This document shows positions 51,621-59,645 of a stretch of DNA of 64,000 nt, piece by piece (position 1 is the first letter of the stretch; each line of letters begins with the position of its first letter). Source of the DNA: Candidatus Rokuibacteriota bacterium (GTDB lineage Bacteria; Methylomirabilota; Methylomirabilia; Rokubacteriales; CSP1-6); the NCBI GenBank assembly GCA_003220225.1, contig QHRU01000041.1, forward strand, positions 62,001 to 126,000, in the 5' to 3' direction. Made by a program: the position numbers and the translations under genes. The notes below the pieces were generated by a model. The model did not search any database, was not told where the DNA came from, and saw nothing but the letters and a program-made list of their open reading frames with translations.

Positions 51621-51920
51621 CTAGCCGCCGGCCATGGCCCCGACGACCAGGAAAGGCTCGGCGCCCGTCGCGACGGCGTCGGGCAGCGGGGCGTCCGGCG
51701 GCTCGTGGGAGAGATCCTGCTCGCAGGCGAAGAACCGCACGAACGCCCGGCGCTGCTGCGTGACGTGGTCGCGGATCGTCCCGCGGAGCATCGGATAGCA
51801 GGCCTCGAGCGCGTCGAGGACCGCGCGCGACGTGGCGACACCCTCGACGTCGAGCTTCACCTCACCGTCGACGTGCGCGAGCGTCCGCAGATGCGCCGGG
51901 AGCACGACCCGGATGATCAT
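51621..51920 (-). CDS. MoaD/ThiS-like ubiquitin-fold protein
   Basis: This 99-residue protein begins [24 protein letters not shown] and ends [10 protein letters not shown]. It matches MoaD/ThiS small sulfur carriers, whose C-terminal Gly-Gly is thiocarboxylated by an E1-like enzyme. There are no moa or thi genes nearby. Instead it overlaps (ATGA) a BNR-repeat gene, a pairing that suggests a specialised sulfur-carrier role. Residues around [20 protein letters not shown] are also typical of the family. Confidence 0.8.
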   Translation of the reverse strand: MIIRVVLPAHLRTLAHVDGEVKLDVEGVATSRAVLDALEACYPMLRGTIRDHVTQQRRAFVRFFACEQDLSHEPPDAPLPDAVATGAEPFLVVGAMAGG

Positions 51921-53032
51921 GGCAACGCGTGGACCTCGACGGACACCACGGACGGAAGGTCCCGGACGATGGGCGTCCAGCTATTCCCCGCGTCCGCCGA
52001 CACGTATACCTGTCCGCCGGTGGTGCCGAAGTACACGCCGCACGGATCGAGTGAGTCGACGGCCATCGCGTCGCGCAACACGTTGACGTAGCAGTCGCGT
52101 TGCGGCAGTCCCTTCGTGAGCGGCTCCCACTCGTGTCCGCCCGTCCGACTGCGGTACACGCGCAGCCTGGCGTCGGGCACGTAGTGCTCCGAGTCGCTCT
52201 TGATCGGAACGACGTAGATGGTGTCCGGCTCGTGCGCGTGCACGTCGATCGGAAATCCGAAATCGGTCGGCAAGTTGCCGCTGATCTCCCGCCACGACTC
52301 GCCGGCGTCGTCGCTTCGCATGACGTCCCAGTGCTTCTGCATGAACAGCACGCTCGGGCGCGACCGGTGCATGGCGATGCGGTGCACGCAGTGGCCGACC
52401 TCGGCATTCGGGTCGGGGATGCCGTCGGACTTCAGGCCGCGGTTCATCGGTCGCCACGTCTTGCCGGCGTCGTCGCTCCGGAACACGCCCGCCGCCGAGA
52501 TGGCGGTGAAGATCCGCTCGGGACGGCTCGGATCCAGAAGGATGGTGTGCAGGCACATCCCACCAGCGCCCGGCTGCCAGGAGCGCGCCGAGCCGTGGGT
52601 GCGCAACCCGGGGAGCTCCTGCCACGTGTGCCCGCCGTCAGTCGAGCGGAACAGCGCGGCGTCCTCGACCCCGGCGTAGACCGTGTCCGGATCGGTCAGC
52701 GACGGCTCGAGATGCCAGACCCGCTCGAACTCCCAGGGGTGCGGCGTGCCGTCGTACCAGAGGTGAGTGCCGGTGGGACCGTCGTACACGAACTTGTTGC
52801 CGACGGTCTCCCACGTCTTGCCCCCGTCGTTGGAGCGCTGGATCACCTGCCCGAACCAGCTGCTCGACTGCGACGCATACAGCCGATTCGGGTCGGCGGG
52901 AGAGCCCTTGAGGTGGTAGATCTCCCAGCCCGCGAAATGGGGCCCCGTGACGTCCCACCGTTCGCGCGTTCCGTCCGACGTCATGACGAACGCGCCCTTG
53001 CGCGTCCCCACCAGCAGCCGTACCCCGCTCAT
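51917..53032 (-). CDS. BNR/sortilin-like beta-propeller protein
   Basis: This 371-residue cytoplasmic propeller has at least four BNR (Asp-box) motifs: [27 protein letters not shown] and SDDAGESWR, plus SADAGNSWT near the end. Such folds bind glycans or proteins; enzymatic sialidase residues are not evident. No signal peptide is present. It is coupled by ATGA to both the DUF899 gene upstream and the MoaD-like gene downstream. Confidence 0.82.
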   Translation of the reverse strand: MSGVRLLVGTRKGAFVMTSDGTRERWDVTGPHFAGWEIYHLKGSPADPNRLYASQSSSWFGQVIQRSNDGGKTWETVGNKFVYDGPTGTHLWYDGTPHPWEFERVWHLEPSLTDPDTVYAGVEDAALFRSTDGGHTWQELPGLRTHGSARSWQPGAGGMCLHTILLDPSRPERIFTAISAAGVFRSDDAGKTWRPMNRGLKSDGIPDPNAEVGHCVHRIAMHRSRPSVLFMQKHWDVMRSDDAGESWREISGNLPTDFGFPIDVHAHEPDTIYVVPIKSDSEHYVPDARLRVYRSRTGGHEWEPLTKGLPQRDCYVNVLRDAMAVDSLDPCGVYFGTTGGQVYVSADAGNSWTPIVRDLPSVVSVEVHALP

Positions 53033-53763
53033 CCCCGACTCCTTTCCGAGCCCGCTCCGTCGCCGTACCGATCGTGGTGGCGGACCCACGCCATCGTGAA
53101 GGCCAGGGCGTCTTCGTCGCGGCCCTTCGGGACCAGGTCGAGGTAATTGTACGCGCCGACCAACAGGTCGAGTCCGCGCGCGTAACTGGAATACGTGTGG
53201 AAGACCTCGCCGTGCTCGTCCTTGTAGAAGACGCTCAGGCCGGGGGCCTCCTCGCTCGGGAATTCGCGCGGGGCGAAGTTGTAGTCCACGACGCCCTTCG
53301 CCGTCTCGTCCTTCCTGAACGACACGTGATAGTCGAAGTTGAAGTCGGTCCCGTGCGACGACACCCACGGGAAGCGCCAGCCCATGCGCTTCTTGAACGC
53401 TTCGATCTGCCGGAGAGGCGCTCGCGACACCGCCAGCAGCGTCACGTCGCGGTGCGCGAGGTGCACGACGGCGCCGTCGATATGGTCGGACAGGAAGGAG
53501 CAGCTCGGGCACCCTTCCTCCCACCCCGGGCCGAACATGAAGTGGTACACGATCAGCTGGCGCCGGCCGCCGAAGAGGTCAGCCAGCGTCGCCTTGCCCG
53601 CCGGGCCCTCGAACACATAGGGCTTGTCGACCCTCACCCACGGCAGCGCGCGGCGCTCGGCGCTCAGCCGATCGCGCAGCCGCGTGAACTCCTTTTCCTT
53701 CGCCAGATGCGTCTTGCGCGCCTCGAGCCATTCCTCTCTCGTTACGATCGTGTGGCTTGGCAT
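53029..53763 (-). CDS. DUF899 thioredoxin-like protein
   Basis: This 244-residue protein has the DUF899 layout: [51 protein letters not shown] with a CPSC pair at the thioredoxin active-site position, and [16 protein letters not shown]. The reaction is unproved; the fold suggests thiol redox activity. It follows a 61-residue protein gene commonly seen beside DUF899 genes, overlapping it by 22 bases, and is coupled to the BNR gene. Confidence 0.88.
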   Translation of the reverse strand: MPSHTIVTREEWLEARKTHLAKEKEFTRLRDRLSAERRALPWVRVDKPYVFEGPAGKATLADLFGGRRQLIVYHFMFGPGWEEGCPSCSFLSDHIDGAVVHLAHRDVTLLAVSRAPLRQIEAFKKRMGWRFPWVSSHGTDFNFDYHVSFRKDETAKGVVDYNFAPREFPSEEAPGLSVFYKDEHGEVFHTYSSYARGLDLLVGAYNYLDLVPKGRDEDALAFTMAWVRHHDRYGDGAGSERSRG

Positions 53764-53927
53764 CGCTCATCCCCTTCGAAATCGAGTGGTCTCGTCTGGG
53801 TCGTCGAGTCCGTTTCCCCGGCGCCGGTCGTCCCGCGAAGCGTCTTGATGGCGAGCGCGGCCAGTCCGCCGCCCGAGGTCGCGCCGGCGACGATCAGCGC
53901 CGCGGTGGCGAGGCATGCAGGGCACAT
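53742..53927 (-). CDS. Small conserved cysteine-containing membrane protein
   Basis: This 61-residue protein opens MCPACLATAALIVAGATSGGGLAALAIKTLRG: a CxxC pair at the N-terminus directly followed by one hydrophobic helix. Very similar short proteins accompany DUF899 genes. It overlaps the DUF899 start by 22 bases. The region just upstream (53951-53977) has a TGTCGA-N16-TCGAC promoter-like motif. Function unknown, possibly a thiol partner of DUF899. Confidence 0.7.
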   Translation of the reverse strand: MCPACLATAALIVAGATSGGGLAALAIKTLRGTTGAGETDSTTQTRPLDFEGDERCQATRS

Positions 53928-53950
53928 GGGGCACCTCCTTCACCCTATAC

Positions 53951-53977
53951 GTCGATCGGGCGGGGCCCAGATCGACA
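53951..53977 (-). promoter_or_regulatory. ECF42-type promoter-like motif before the DUF899 operon
   Basis: On the minus strand TGTCGA (53977-53972), 16 bases, TCGAC (53955-53951) followed by GTATAG. It ends 23 bases before the start of the 61-residue gene. Spacing equals that of the motif before the MFS gene. Confidence 0.5.
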
Positions 53978-53987
53978 GGGTCGAGCC

Positions 53988-55199
53988 TCAATCGTCGATC
54001 GCCTGGTAGACCGACGTCCAGAAGTCGAGACAGACATCTGGAGGAATAGGAGAAGTCCAGGCGCGCTGGGTCATGAGGATCCCGACCATGTCCTCGCTGG
54101 GGTCCGAACGCCACGAGGTGCCCAGGCCGCCGTCCCAGCCGAAGGTTCCGACTGGCCCCGCCACGTCGTCGCGCCGGGTCACCACGGACACGCCGAACCC
54201 CCAACCGTGGCTGTCGAAGTAACCAGCGATCAAGCCGGACGCTCCCTTCTGCTCGGGAGTCAGCTGGTCGGTCGTCATGGTCTCGACCGACGGCCGGGAC
54301 AGGATGCGCTCGCCGCCGTGCTTGCCGTTGTTCAGCATCATCTGGCCGAAGGCCAGGTAGTCGTCGATGGTGCAGACGAGCCCCCCGCCGGCCGACGGGA
54401 ATGCGGGCGGCCGGCTCCACTCGCCGCCCTTGGCCGCGTCATAGAGCTCGAGCGCCCCGGTTTTCGGATCGACCTGGTAGCTCGTCGCCAGCCGGTCGAG
54501 CCTGGTCGCCGGCACGCTGAACCCGGCGTCCTTCATGCCGAGCGGCTCGAAGAGGCGCTCGCGGAGGAACGTCTCGAGCGGCTGGCCCGAGGCGCGCGCG
54601 ATCAGCACGCCCAGCACGTCGGACGCCGTGTGGTACATCCACTGCTCACCCGGCTGGTGCATGAGCGGCAGCGTCCCGAGCCGGCGGATCCACTCATCCG
54701 GCGCCGGCGGCGTCTGCGGCTTCGGCGGTCCCTGGCCGAGGAGGCGCTCGCTCATGGCCGTCTGGATCGGATACGTGCCCGGCGGCGCCATGACGATGCC
54801 ATAGCCCGCGCGGAAGGTGAGCAGATCGCGCACGGTGATCGGCCGGTTCGCCGGCACGGTGTCGTCGAGCGGCCCGTCGAGCCGCTTCAGGACCCTGCGG
54901 TTGGCCAGCTCGGGCAGCAGCCGATCCACCGGCTCGTCGAGCCGCAGCCCGCATTGCTCCACGAGGATCATCGTGGCCGCGGCCGCGATCGGCTTGGTCA
55001 ACGACGCGATGCGGAAGATCGTGTCGCGCCGGATCGGGTCGCTGCCGGCCACGGCCTTCGTGCCGATCGCATCGACATGCACCTCACCGCGCCGGCTGAC
55101 CAGCGTGACGATACCGGGCACGTCGCCGCGCTCGACGTAGCCGGCCATGACGTCGTGCAGGCGACCGAGCCGCGTTTTCGACAATCCTCCGATGCTCAT
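53988..55199 (-). CDS. Serine hydrolase, beta-lactamase/esterase fold (class C-like)
   Basis: This 403-residue protein has the active-site SxxK as SLTK in FRIASLTKPIAAAATM and a YxT motif in WMYHTASDVLG. A C-terminal GWDGGLGTSWR stands in place of KTG. The family includes esterases and D-aminopeptidases. No signal peptide is present, so antibiotic hydrolysis is unlikely. The ATG at 55199 shares one base with the upstream AHSA1 stop. It ends the DGPF/AHSA1 operon. Confidence 0.85.
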   Translation of the reverse strand: MSIGGLSKTRLGRLHDVMAGYVERGDVPGIVTLVSRRGEVHVDAIGTKAVAGSDPIRRDTIFRIASLTKPIAAAATMILVEQCGLRLDEPVDRLLPELANRRVLKRLDGPLDDTVPANRPITVRDLLTFRAGYGIVMAPPGTYPIQTAMSERLLGQGPPKPQTPPAPDEWIRRLGTLPLMHQPGEQWMYHTASDVLGVLIARASGQPLETFLRERLFEPLGMKDAGFSVPATRLDRLATSYQVDPKTGALELYDAAKGGEWSRPPAFPSAGGGLVCTIDDYLAFGQMMLNNGKHGGERILSRPSVETMTTDQLTPEQKGASGLIAGYFDSHGWGFGVSVVTRRDDVAGPVGTFGWDGGLGTSWRSDPSEDMVGILMTQRAWTSPIPPDVCLDFWTSVYQAIDD

Positions 55200-55696
55200 C
55201 ACCGGCTCCCTGGCCGCTCTCGGAGATACGCGTCGAGACGATCGAAGCTCTCGGACGCCCCTTCCTTCATCCCCGTCTCGAGGGCGGCGTCGCGAGCCTC
55301 CCTCGATGGGTAGAGCATCGTCTGCGTGATCGTCGTCCTGCCATCCTTCTCGGTGAGGACCAGCGTGTTGAGCGTTTCGGGCCAGTCGCCGCCCCACGAC
55401 TCGGTGGCGACGAGCCGCTCGGGTGGCGCGATCTCTCGATACACGCCGCGCATCCCCATCTCGGTGCCGTCGGAACGGCGCCAGACGAAGTGCCACGCTC
55501 CGCCCGGACGGAGGTCGATCTCGCAGACCGGCAGGGTCCAGCCACTCGGACCCAACATCCAGTGCGGCGGGTGCTCGGGCTTGGTCCACGCCTCGAAGAC
55601 GAGCCCGCGCGGCGCGTCCACGACGCGCGTCATGACGATCTCCCGATCCGACGGCGTCGTGAACGTCGTCGCGCGGGCTTTATGTGTCGTGCTCAT
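55199..55696 (-). CDS. SRPBCC/AHSA1-domain protein
   Basis: This 165-residue single AHSA1-like domain contains IVMTRVVDAPRGLVFEAWTKPEH, LRPGGAWHFVWRRSDGTEMGMRGVYREI and a C-terminal GASESFDRLDAYLRE. The fold encloses a hydrophobic ligand pocket. Genes of this type often sit next to ECF sigma factors and YCII proteins, as here. It is coupled by ATGA to the upstream SRPBCC gene. Confidence 0.88.
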   Translation of the reverse strand: MSTTHKARATTFTTPSDREIVMTRVVDAPRGLVFEAWTKPEHPPHWMLGPSGWTLPVCEIDLRPGGAWHFVWRRSDGTEMGMRGVYREIAPPERLVATESWGGDWPETLNTLVLTEKDGRTTITQTMLYPSREARDAALETGMKEGASESFDRLDAYLRERPGSR

Positions 55697-56238
55697 CGTG
55701 ACAGGCTCCTTTGGGCTTCCACCACCGACTTCATCTCCTTCAGCCCCTTCTCGAAATTGCCGCCGATCATCGTGTCCATGTCCACGAACAGGTGGATCAC
55801 CTTGGCCACGAAATTGACCTTGCCGGCCATACTCCACGTCACGGCGGTCCGATCGCCGTCCGGCTTGAACGTGAACTCCGCGGTGCTGGTGGCGGCGAAG
55901 GGCTTCAGGAACTCGAGGTTGATCCTGATCAGCTCGTGCGGACGGCTCTCCATCAGCGTCATGCGTCCTTCGCCCACCTCGTTCTTGCCGGTCCATGCGT
56001 AGACGGCGCCCGTTCCCGCCGGCGCGCCCTCGTACGTTTGCTTCATCGCCGGATCCATCTTCGCCCACGGGTTCCACGCGTCCCACTTGTGAAAGTCGTT
56101 CACCTGCGCAAAGACCGCCGGCGCGGGAGCGGAGATGGTGACCGTCCGCGCCACACGGTACTCGGATGGCCGCGTGGCCACGACGACGACGAACACGACG
56201 ACGATCACGGCGAGCGCGATGAGGATCTTCATGAGCAT
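55693..56238 (-). CDS. Membrane-anchored SRPBCC-family protein
   Basis: This 181-residue protein has an N-terminal membrane anchor (LIALAVIVVVFVVVVAT) and a polyketide-cyclase-like SRPBCC domain: VARTVTISAPAPAVFAQVNDFHKWDAWNPWAKMDP and FKPDGDRTAVTWSMAGK. The ATG at 56238 has GGGAG seven bases upstream; an ATG at 56232 would give an ATGA overlap instead. It lies between two AHSA1 genes in the operon. Confidence 0.85.
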   Translation of the reverse strand: MLMKILIALAVIVVVFVVVVATRPSEYRVARTVTISAPAPAVFAQVNDFHKWDAWNPWAKMDPAMKQTYEGAPAGTGAVYAWTGKNEVGEGRMTLMESRPHELIRINLEFLKPFAATSTAEFTFKPDGDRTAVTWSMAGKVNFVAKVIHLFVDMDTMIGGNFEKGLKEMKSVVEAQRSLSR

Positions 56239-57116
56239 CGTGACTCTCCCACGTACGCCTCGAGGCGATCGAGCGTCTGGCTCAACCCCTCGATGGCGCC
56301 GAATTTTTTAACGACCCGATCCCGTTCCCTCGACGACTCGAAGAGCATCCGCATGGCCAGGACGGTCTTTTCGCCGTACGAGGTGAAGGTCGCCGTCGCC
56401 TGAAACTGCGCGCCGCCGGTATGGGTGTAGACCAGGCGCTCGGGTCTGGCGATCTCGTCGTAGACGATCTTGTTCTTGTAGTCGGTGCCATCCGGGCCGT
56501 GCATGACGAACCGCCACACGCCACCCGGTCTCACGTCCATCTCATCGATGGTGCTCGTGAACCCCTTCGGCCCCCACCATCGCGCCACGTGTTGCCGATC
56601 GGTGAACATCTCGAACACGTGCTCCCGCGGCGCATCGACGACGCGCGTGGCCACGATTTCTCGATCGGCCGTACCCGCCAGGTGCACCCCGAGGCGTTCC
56701 AGGCTCTGGGTCCAGCCTGCTTCCATCCCCGCGAGATACGGGGCGGCTCCTGCCGTCGACTTGACGACGCGCGCCCGCACCGTGAGCTTCGTCGTGCCGT
56801 CGTGCTCGACGAAGGCCACGGTGTTCAGCACTTCGAAGAGCGGCTTGCCGCTTTCGTCGAGCGCAGCGCTGGTGAAGACGAGTCGCTCGGGCTCGACGAT
56901 CTCCTGATAGACGCCCGTCATGGGATAGACAGTGCCGTCGGGTCCGCGCATGTGGATACGGATGGCGCCGCCGGGCCGCACGTCCAGCTCGCACACGGGG
57001 TTCGTGAATCCGTTCGGCCCCCACCACTGCGCCACCTGCGTCGGCTCGGTCCACGCCGCGAAGACGGGGCCGCGCGGCGCCTTGAAGACGCGCGTGAGGA
57101 CGAGCTCAGGCTCCAT
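56229..57116 (-). CDS. Tandem AHSA1-domain protein
   Basis: This 295-residue protein is made of two AHSA1 domains. The first (about 1-147) starts LVLTRVFKAPRGPVFAAWTEPTQVAQWWGP. The second (about 151-292) starts IVATRVVDAPREHVFEMFTDRQHVARWWGP. Both keep LDVRPGG/MDVRPGG. It is an internal duplication or fusion, since most AHSA1 proteins have one domain. It is likely a ligand-binding protein of the DGPF/ECF42 cluster. It overlaps the YCII gene by 11 bases. Confidence 0.88.
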   Translation of the reverse strand: MEPELVLTRVFKAPRGPVFAAWTEPTQVAQWWGPNGFTNPVCELDVRPGGAIRIHMRGPDGTVYPMTGVYQEIVEPERLVFTSAALDESGKPLFEVLNTVAFVEHDGTTKLTVRARVVKSTAGAAPYLAGMEAGWTQSLERLGVHLAGTADREIVATRVVDAPREHVFEMFTDRQHVARWWGPKGFTSTIDEMDVRPGGVWRFVMHGPDGTDYKNKIVYDEIARPERLVYTHTGGAQFQATATFTSYGEKTVLAMRMLFESSRERDRVVKKFGAIEGLSQTLDRLEAYVGESRCS

Positions 57117-57531
57117 GCTTCCTCCGCAACTCCTCGCGCATCGACTGCTCGCGCGCGGCGTCCTCGGGAGGCAGGACCTCGGCCGGAAAGTCCGACGCCT
57201 CGGACACCTGACGAATCTCGACCACCTCGCCGTCCGCGAAGGGCACGCGCCTGGCCCATTCGACCGCCTCGCTCTTCGACTTCACCTGGATCATCCAGAA
57301 GCCGGAGACCAGCTCCTTGTCGGGGAACGGCCCGTCCGTCACGCTGCGCGTCGCTCGCGAGAACGTGATGCGCGCCCCCTTCGAGCTGGGTTGGAGCCCT
57401 TCGGCCGCGAGCAGCACGCCGGCCTTCATCATCTCCGCGTTGAAGCGCCCCATCGCGGCCACGAGCTCCTTGGTCGGGAGCGCGCCGGTCTCGATGTTCT
57501 TGTTGGCGCGGACGAACATCATGAATCGCAT
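57106..57531 (-). CDS. YCII/DGPF-domain protein
   Basis: This 141-residue protein begins MRFMMFVRANKNIETGALP and holds the DGPF signature in SVTDGPFPDKELVSGFWMIQVKS. DGPF proteins form a ferredoxin-like fold and accompany ECF41/ECF42 sigma factors. The C-terminal tail is longer than in the second DGPF protein at 57946. The reaction, if any, is unknown. Confidence 0.9.
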   Translation of the reverse strand: MRFMMFVRANKNIETGALPTKELVAAMGRFNAEMMKAGVLLAAEGLQPSSKGARITFSRATRSVTDGPFPDKELVSGFWMIQVKSKSEAVEWARRVPFADGEVVEIRQVSEASDFPAEVLPPEDAAREQSMREELRRKHGA

Positions 57532-57553
57532 GGTGTCTCCTTGTCGTTGTGGC

Positions 57554-57949
57554 TCAGCGGGCCGGCCGCAGTGACGGCTGAGAGGATCCGCGCAGCGGCG
57601 CCAGCCGCCAGCGGCCGTACGCGACGAACGCGGCGAGGACTCCCACCACCGCCGACATGACGGCCGCCGTCAGATCACCGACCATCAGCGTGATCACGGT
57701 CGCGCCGAGCATGATGATCATCAGGCCGCCGGCGGCCAGGGGGGTCAGGCCCGGACGAATCCGCAGGAGTCCGGGAAGGATCAGGCCGAGCGCGCCGAGC
57801 CCCTCGCACACGCCGATGAATCGTAGGAACAGGCCCGGCAGCGGCATCTGTTTCGTCATCTCCTCGATCGGCAGAACGAACTTCATGCCACCGGCGAACA
57901 GGAACAGGGCCGCGAGCAGCCCCTGAACGATCCACAGCGCATAGGTCAT
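57554..57949 (-). CDS. DoxX-family membrane protein
   Basis: This 131-residue protein has four predicted membrane helices: YALWIVQGLLAALFLFAGGMKF, FIGVCEGLGALGLILPGLL, LAAGGLMIIMLGATVI and AAVMSAVVGVLAAFVAYG. It matches DoxX/DoxD-like small membrane proteins, some of which act in redox or sulfur reactions. It starts by ATGA overlap with the DGPF gene upstream. Confidence 0.87.
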   Translation of the reverse strand: MTYALWIVQGLLAALFLFAGGMKFVLPIEEMTKQMPLPGLFLRFIGVCEGLGALGLILPGLLRIRPGLTPLAAGGLMIIMLGATVITLMVGDLTAAVMSAVVGVLAAFVAYGRWRLAPLRGSSQPSLRPAR

Positions 57950-58302
57950 GATGGCTGCCCTTCCCTCACCGGCCGGACTTCGACGGTGCTCGTGCGGGCC
58001 AGCGGAATTCGCGCGGCGATGGCGATGGCTTCGTCGAGATCCTTCACGTCGACGATCATGTAGCCGCCGAGCTGCTCGCGGGTCTCCGCGAACGGCCCGT
58101 CGGTCACCAGACGCTTGCCGTCGCGCACCCGGACGCTGGTCGCCGCCGACGACGGGTGTAGTGGGAAGCCGCCCAGGTACTGACCGCGCGCCGTGAGCTC
58201 TTCCGAGAGCTTCAGCATCTCTGCGTAGACCTGCTGCCGCTCGGTCACGCCGAGCTTGTCCCAGGCCGGCTCATCGCGGCAAATCAGGAGCATGTATTTC
58301 AC
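57946..58302 (-). CDS. YCII/DGPF-domain protein, first gene of the ECF42-linked operon
   Basis: This 118-residue protein begins VKYMLLICRDEPAW, a standard DGPF N-terminus, and has RLVTDGPFAETREQLGGYMIVDV. The GTG at 58302 is preferred because GGAGGG lies just upstream. An ATG at 58314 is in frame but lies closer to the promoter motif. It is divergent from the ECF42-type sigma gene, a known genomic pairing. Confidence 0.9.
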   Translation of the reverse strand: MKYMLLICRDEPAWDKLGVTERQQVYAEMLKLSEELTARGQYLGGFPLHPSSAATSVRVRDGKRLVTDGPFAETREQLGGYMIVDVKDLDEAIAIAARIPLARTSTVEVRPVREGQPS

Positions 58303-58317
58303 GGGTCCCTCCATCTG

Positions 58318-58348
58318 TAGGTCGAACGGCAGGGGGCCTGAATCGACA
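58318..58348 (-). promoter_or_regulatory. ECF42-type promoter-like motif between DGPF and sigma genes
   Basis: On the minus strand TGTCGA (58348-58343), 17 bases, TCGAC (58325-58321) within GTTCGACCTAC. The same arrangement appears at 39952-39982 and, less strictly, at 53951-53977. It ends 15 bases before the DGPF start, so the transcript would have a very short leader. Confidence 0.65.
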
Positions 58349-58376
58349 CCCGACGGAAAATTATCTAACGTGAAGT

Positions 58377-59621
58377 ATGCCCGTGGACGCAAACGCGGCC
58401 GTCGACGCGGTGTATCGCTCCGACTGGGGCCGGATCGTCGCCACCCTGATCCGGCTCGTCCGTGACTTCGACGTGGCCGAAGACGCCGCCCAGGAAGCTT
58501 TTACCGCCGCCGTGGACCAGTGGCGGGTCTCCGGCGTCCCCGAGTTCCCCCGCGCCTGGATCATCCAGACGGCTCGCCACAAGGCCATCGACCGCATCCG
58601 CCGCCAGACCCGGTTCGCGGACAAACTGGACGCCTACACCGCAGCCGGGGCGAGCCTGACCGTCGAGGCGCCCGAATTCGATCCGGGCGACATCCCCGAC
58701 GAGCGCCTTCGCCTGATCTTCACGTGCTGCCACCCGGCGCTGGCGCTCGAGGCCCAGGTGGCGCTCACGCTGCGCACGCTGGGCGGCCTGGAGACCGACG
58801 AGATCGCGCGCGCGTTCCTCGTGCCGGCTCCGACCATGGCGCAGCGGCTCGTGCGCGCGAAGGGCAAGATTCGCGACGCCGGCATTCCGTACACGGTCCC
58901 CGACACGAAGGAGATGCCCGCCCGACTCGATGCCGTGCTGACGGTGATCTACCTCGTGTTCACCGAAGGCTACGCGGCCACGCGAGGTGAGGCCCTCGTG
59001 AGGACCGATCTCTGCGTCGAGGCGATCCGGCTCGCGCGCCTCGTGAGGGCGCTGATGGCGCCGCCACCGCCGGAAGCGACGGCGCTCCTCGCCCTCATGC
59101 TGCTGCACGACGCACGGCGCGACGCCCGTCTCGACCCGGTCGGCGATCTCGTCCTTCTGGACGAGCAGGATCGTCGCCGCTGGAATCACGAGCAGATCGC
59201 CGAAGCGCTGCCGCTCGTCGAGGAGGCGCTTCGGGGCGGGGCCGGTCCGTTCGCGCTGCAGGCGGCGATCGCGGCCCTGCACTGCCAGGCGCCGCGGGCC
59301 GAGGACACGGACTGGCCCCAGATCGTCCGGCTGTACGACGTGCTCGAGCGCCTGCAGCCCTCTCCCATCGTCTCCCTGAATCGCGCGGCGGCGGTTGCCA
59401 TGGTGGAGGGCCCGCGGCCGGCCCTCGCCCTCATCGACGACCTCGCCGCCGCCGGCAACCTCGACCGCTATCACCTGCTGCATTCCGCGCGGGCCGACCT
59501 GCTGCGCCGGCTGGGATCCCCGGACGAGGCGGCGAAGAGCTACGCGCGAGCGCTCGCGCTGGTCACGAACGACGCCGAGCGCCGATTCCTCGAGCGGCGG
59601 CTGCGCGACGTTAAAACTTGA
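58377..59621 (+). CDS. ECF sigma factor, ECF42 type with C-terminal TPR-like extension
   Basis: This 414-residue protein has sigma region 2 at about 8-75 ([37 protein letters not shown]) and region 4 at about 110-165 ([41 protein letters not shown]). A 240-residue helical extension (DUF6596/TPR-like) follows, ending [21 protein letters not shown]42 factors lack an anti-sigma gene and control adjacent DGPF genes through TGTCGA-containing promoters. No anti-sigma gene is seen here. A terminator begins at its last base. Confidence 0.92.
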   Translation: MPVDANAAVDAVYRSDWGRIVATLIRLVRDFDVAEDAAQEAFTAAVDQWRVSGVPEFPRAWIIQTARHKAIDRIRRQTRFADKLDAYTAAGASLTVEAPEFDPGDIPDERLRLIFTCCHPALALEAQVALTLRTLGGLETDEIARAFLVPAPTMAQRLVRAKGKIRDAGIPYTVPDTKEMPARLDAVLTVIYLVFTEGYAATRGEALVRTDLCVEAIRLARLVRALMAPPPPEATALLALMLLHDARRDARLDPVGDLVLLDEQDRRRWNHEQIAEALPLVEEALRGGAGPFALQAAIAALHCQAPRAEDTDWPQIVRLYDVLERLQPSPIVSLNRAAAVAMVEGPRPALALIDDLAAAGNLDRYHLLHSARADLLRRLGSPDEAAKSYARALALVTNDAERRFLERRLRDVKT

Positions 59622-59637
59622 GTCCGTGCATCGGACT
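59621..59637 (+). terminator. Rho-independent terminator of the sigma gene
   Basis: AGTCCG, loop TGCAT, CGGACT is followed directly by TTGTTTCT. It has a compact stem and a T-rich tail, the best canonical terminator in the window. It lies right before the topoisomerase VI B start, separating the two units. Confidence 0.65.
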
Positions 59638-59645
59638 TTGTTTCT

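Noticed and set aside
53988-55199. An antibiotic-resistance beta-lactamase
   Set aside because: No signal peptide, a degenerate KTG region and an operon with AHSA1/DGPF genes point to a cytoplasmic esterase or peptidase-like hydrolase.
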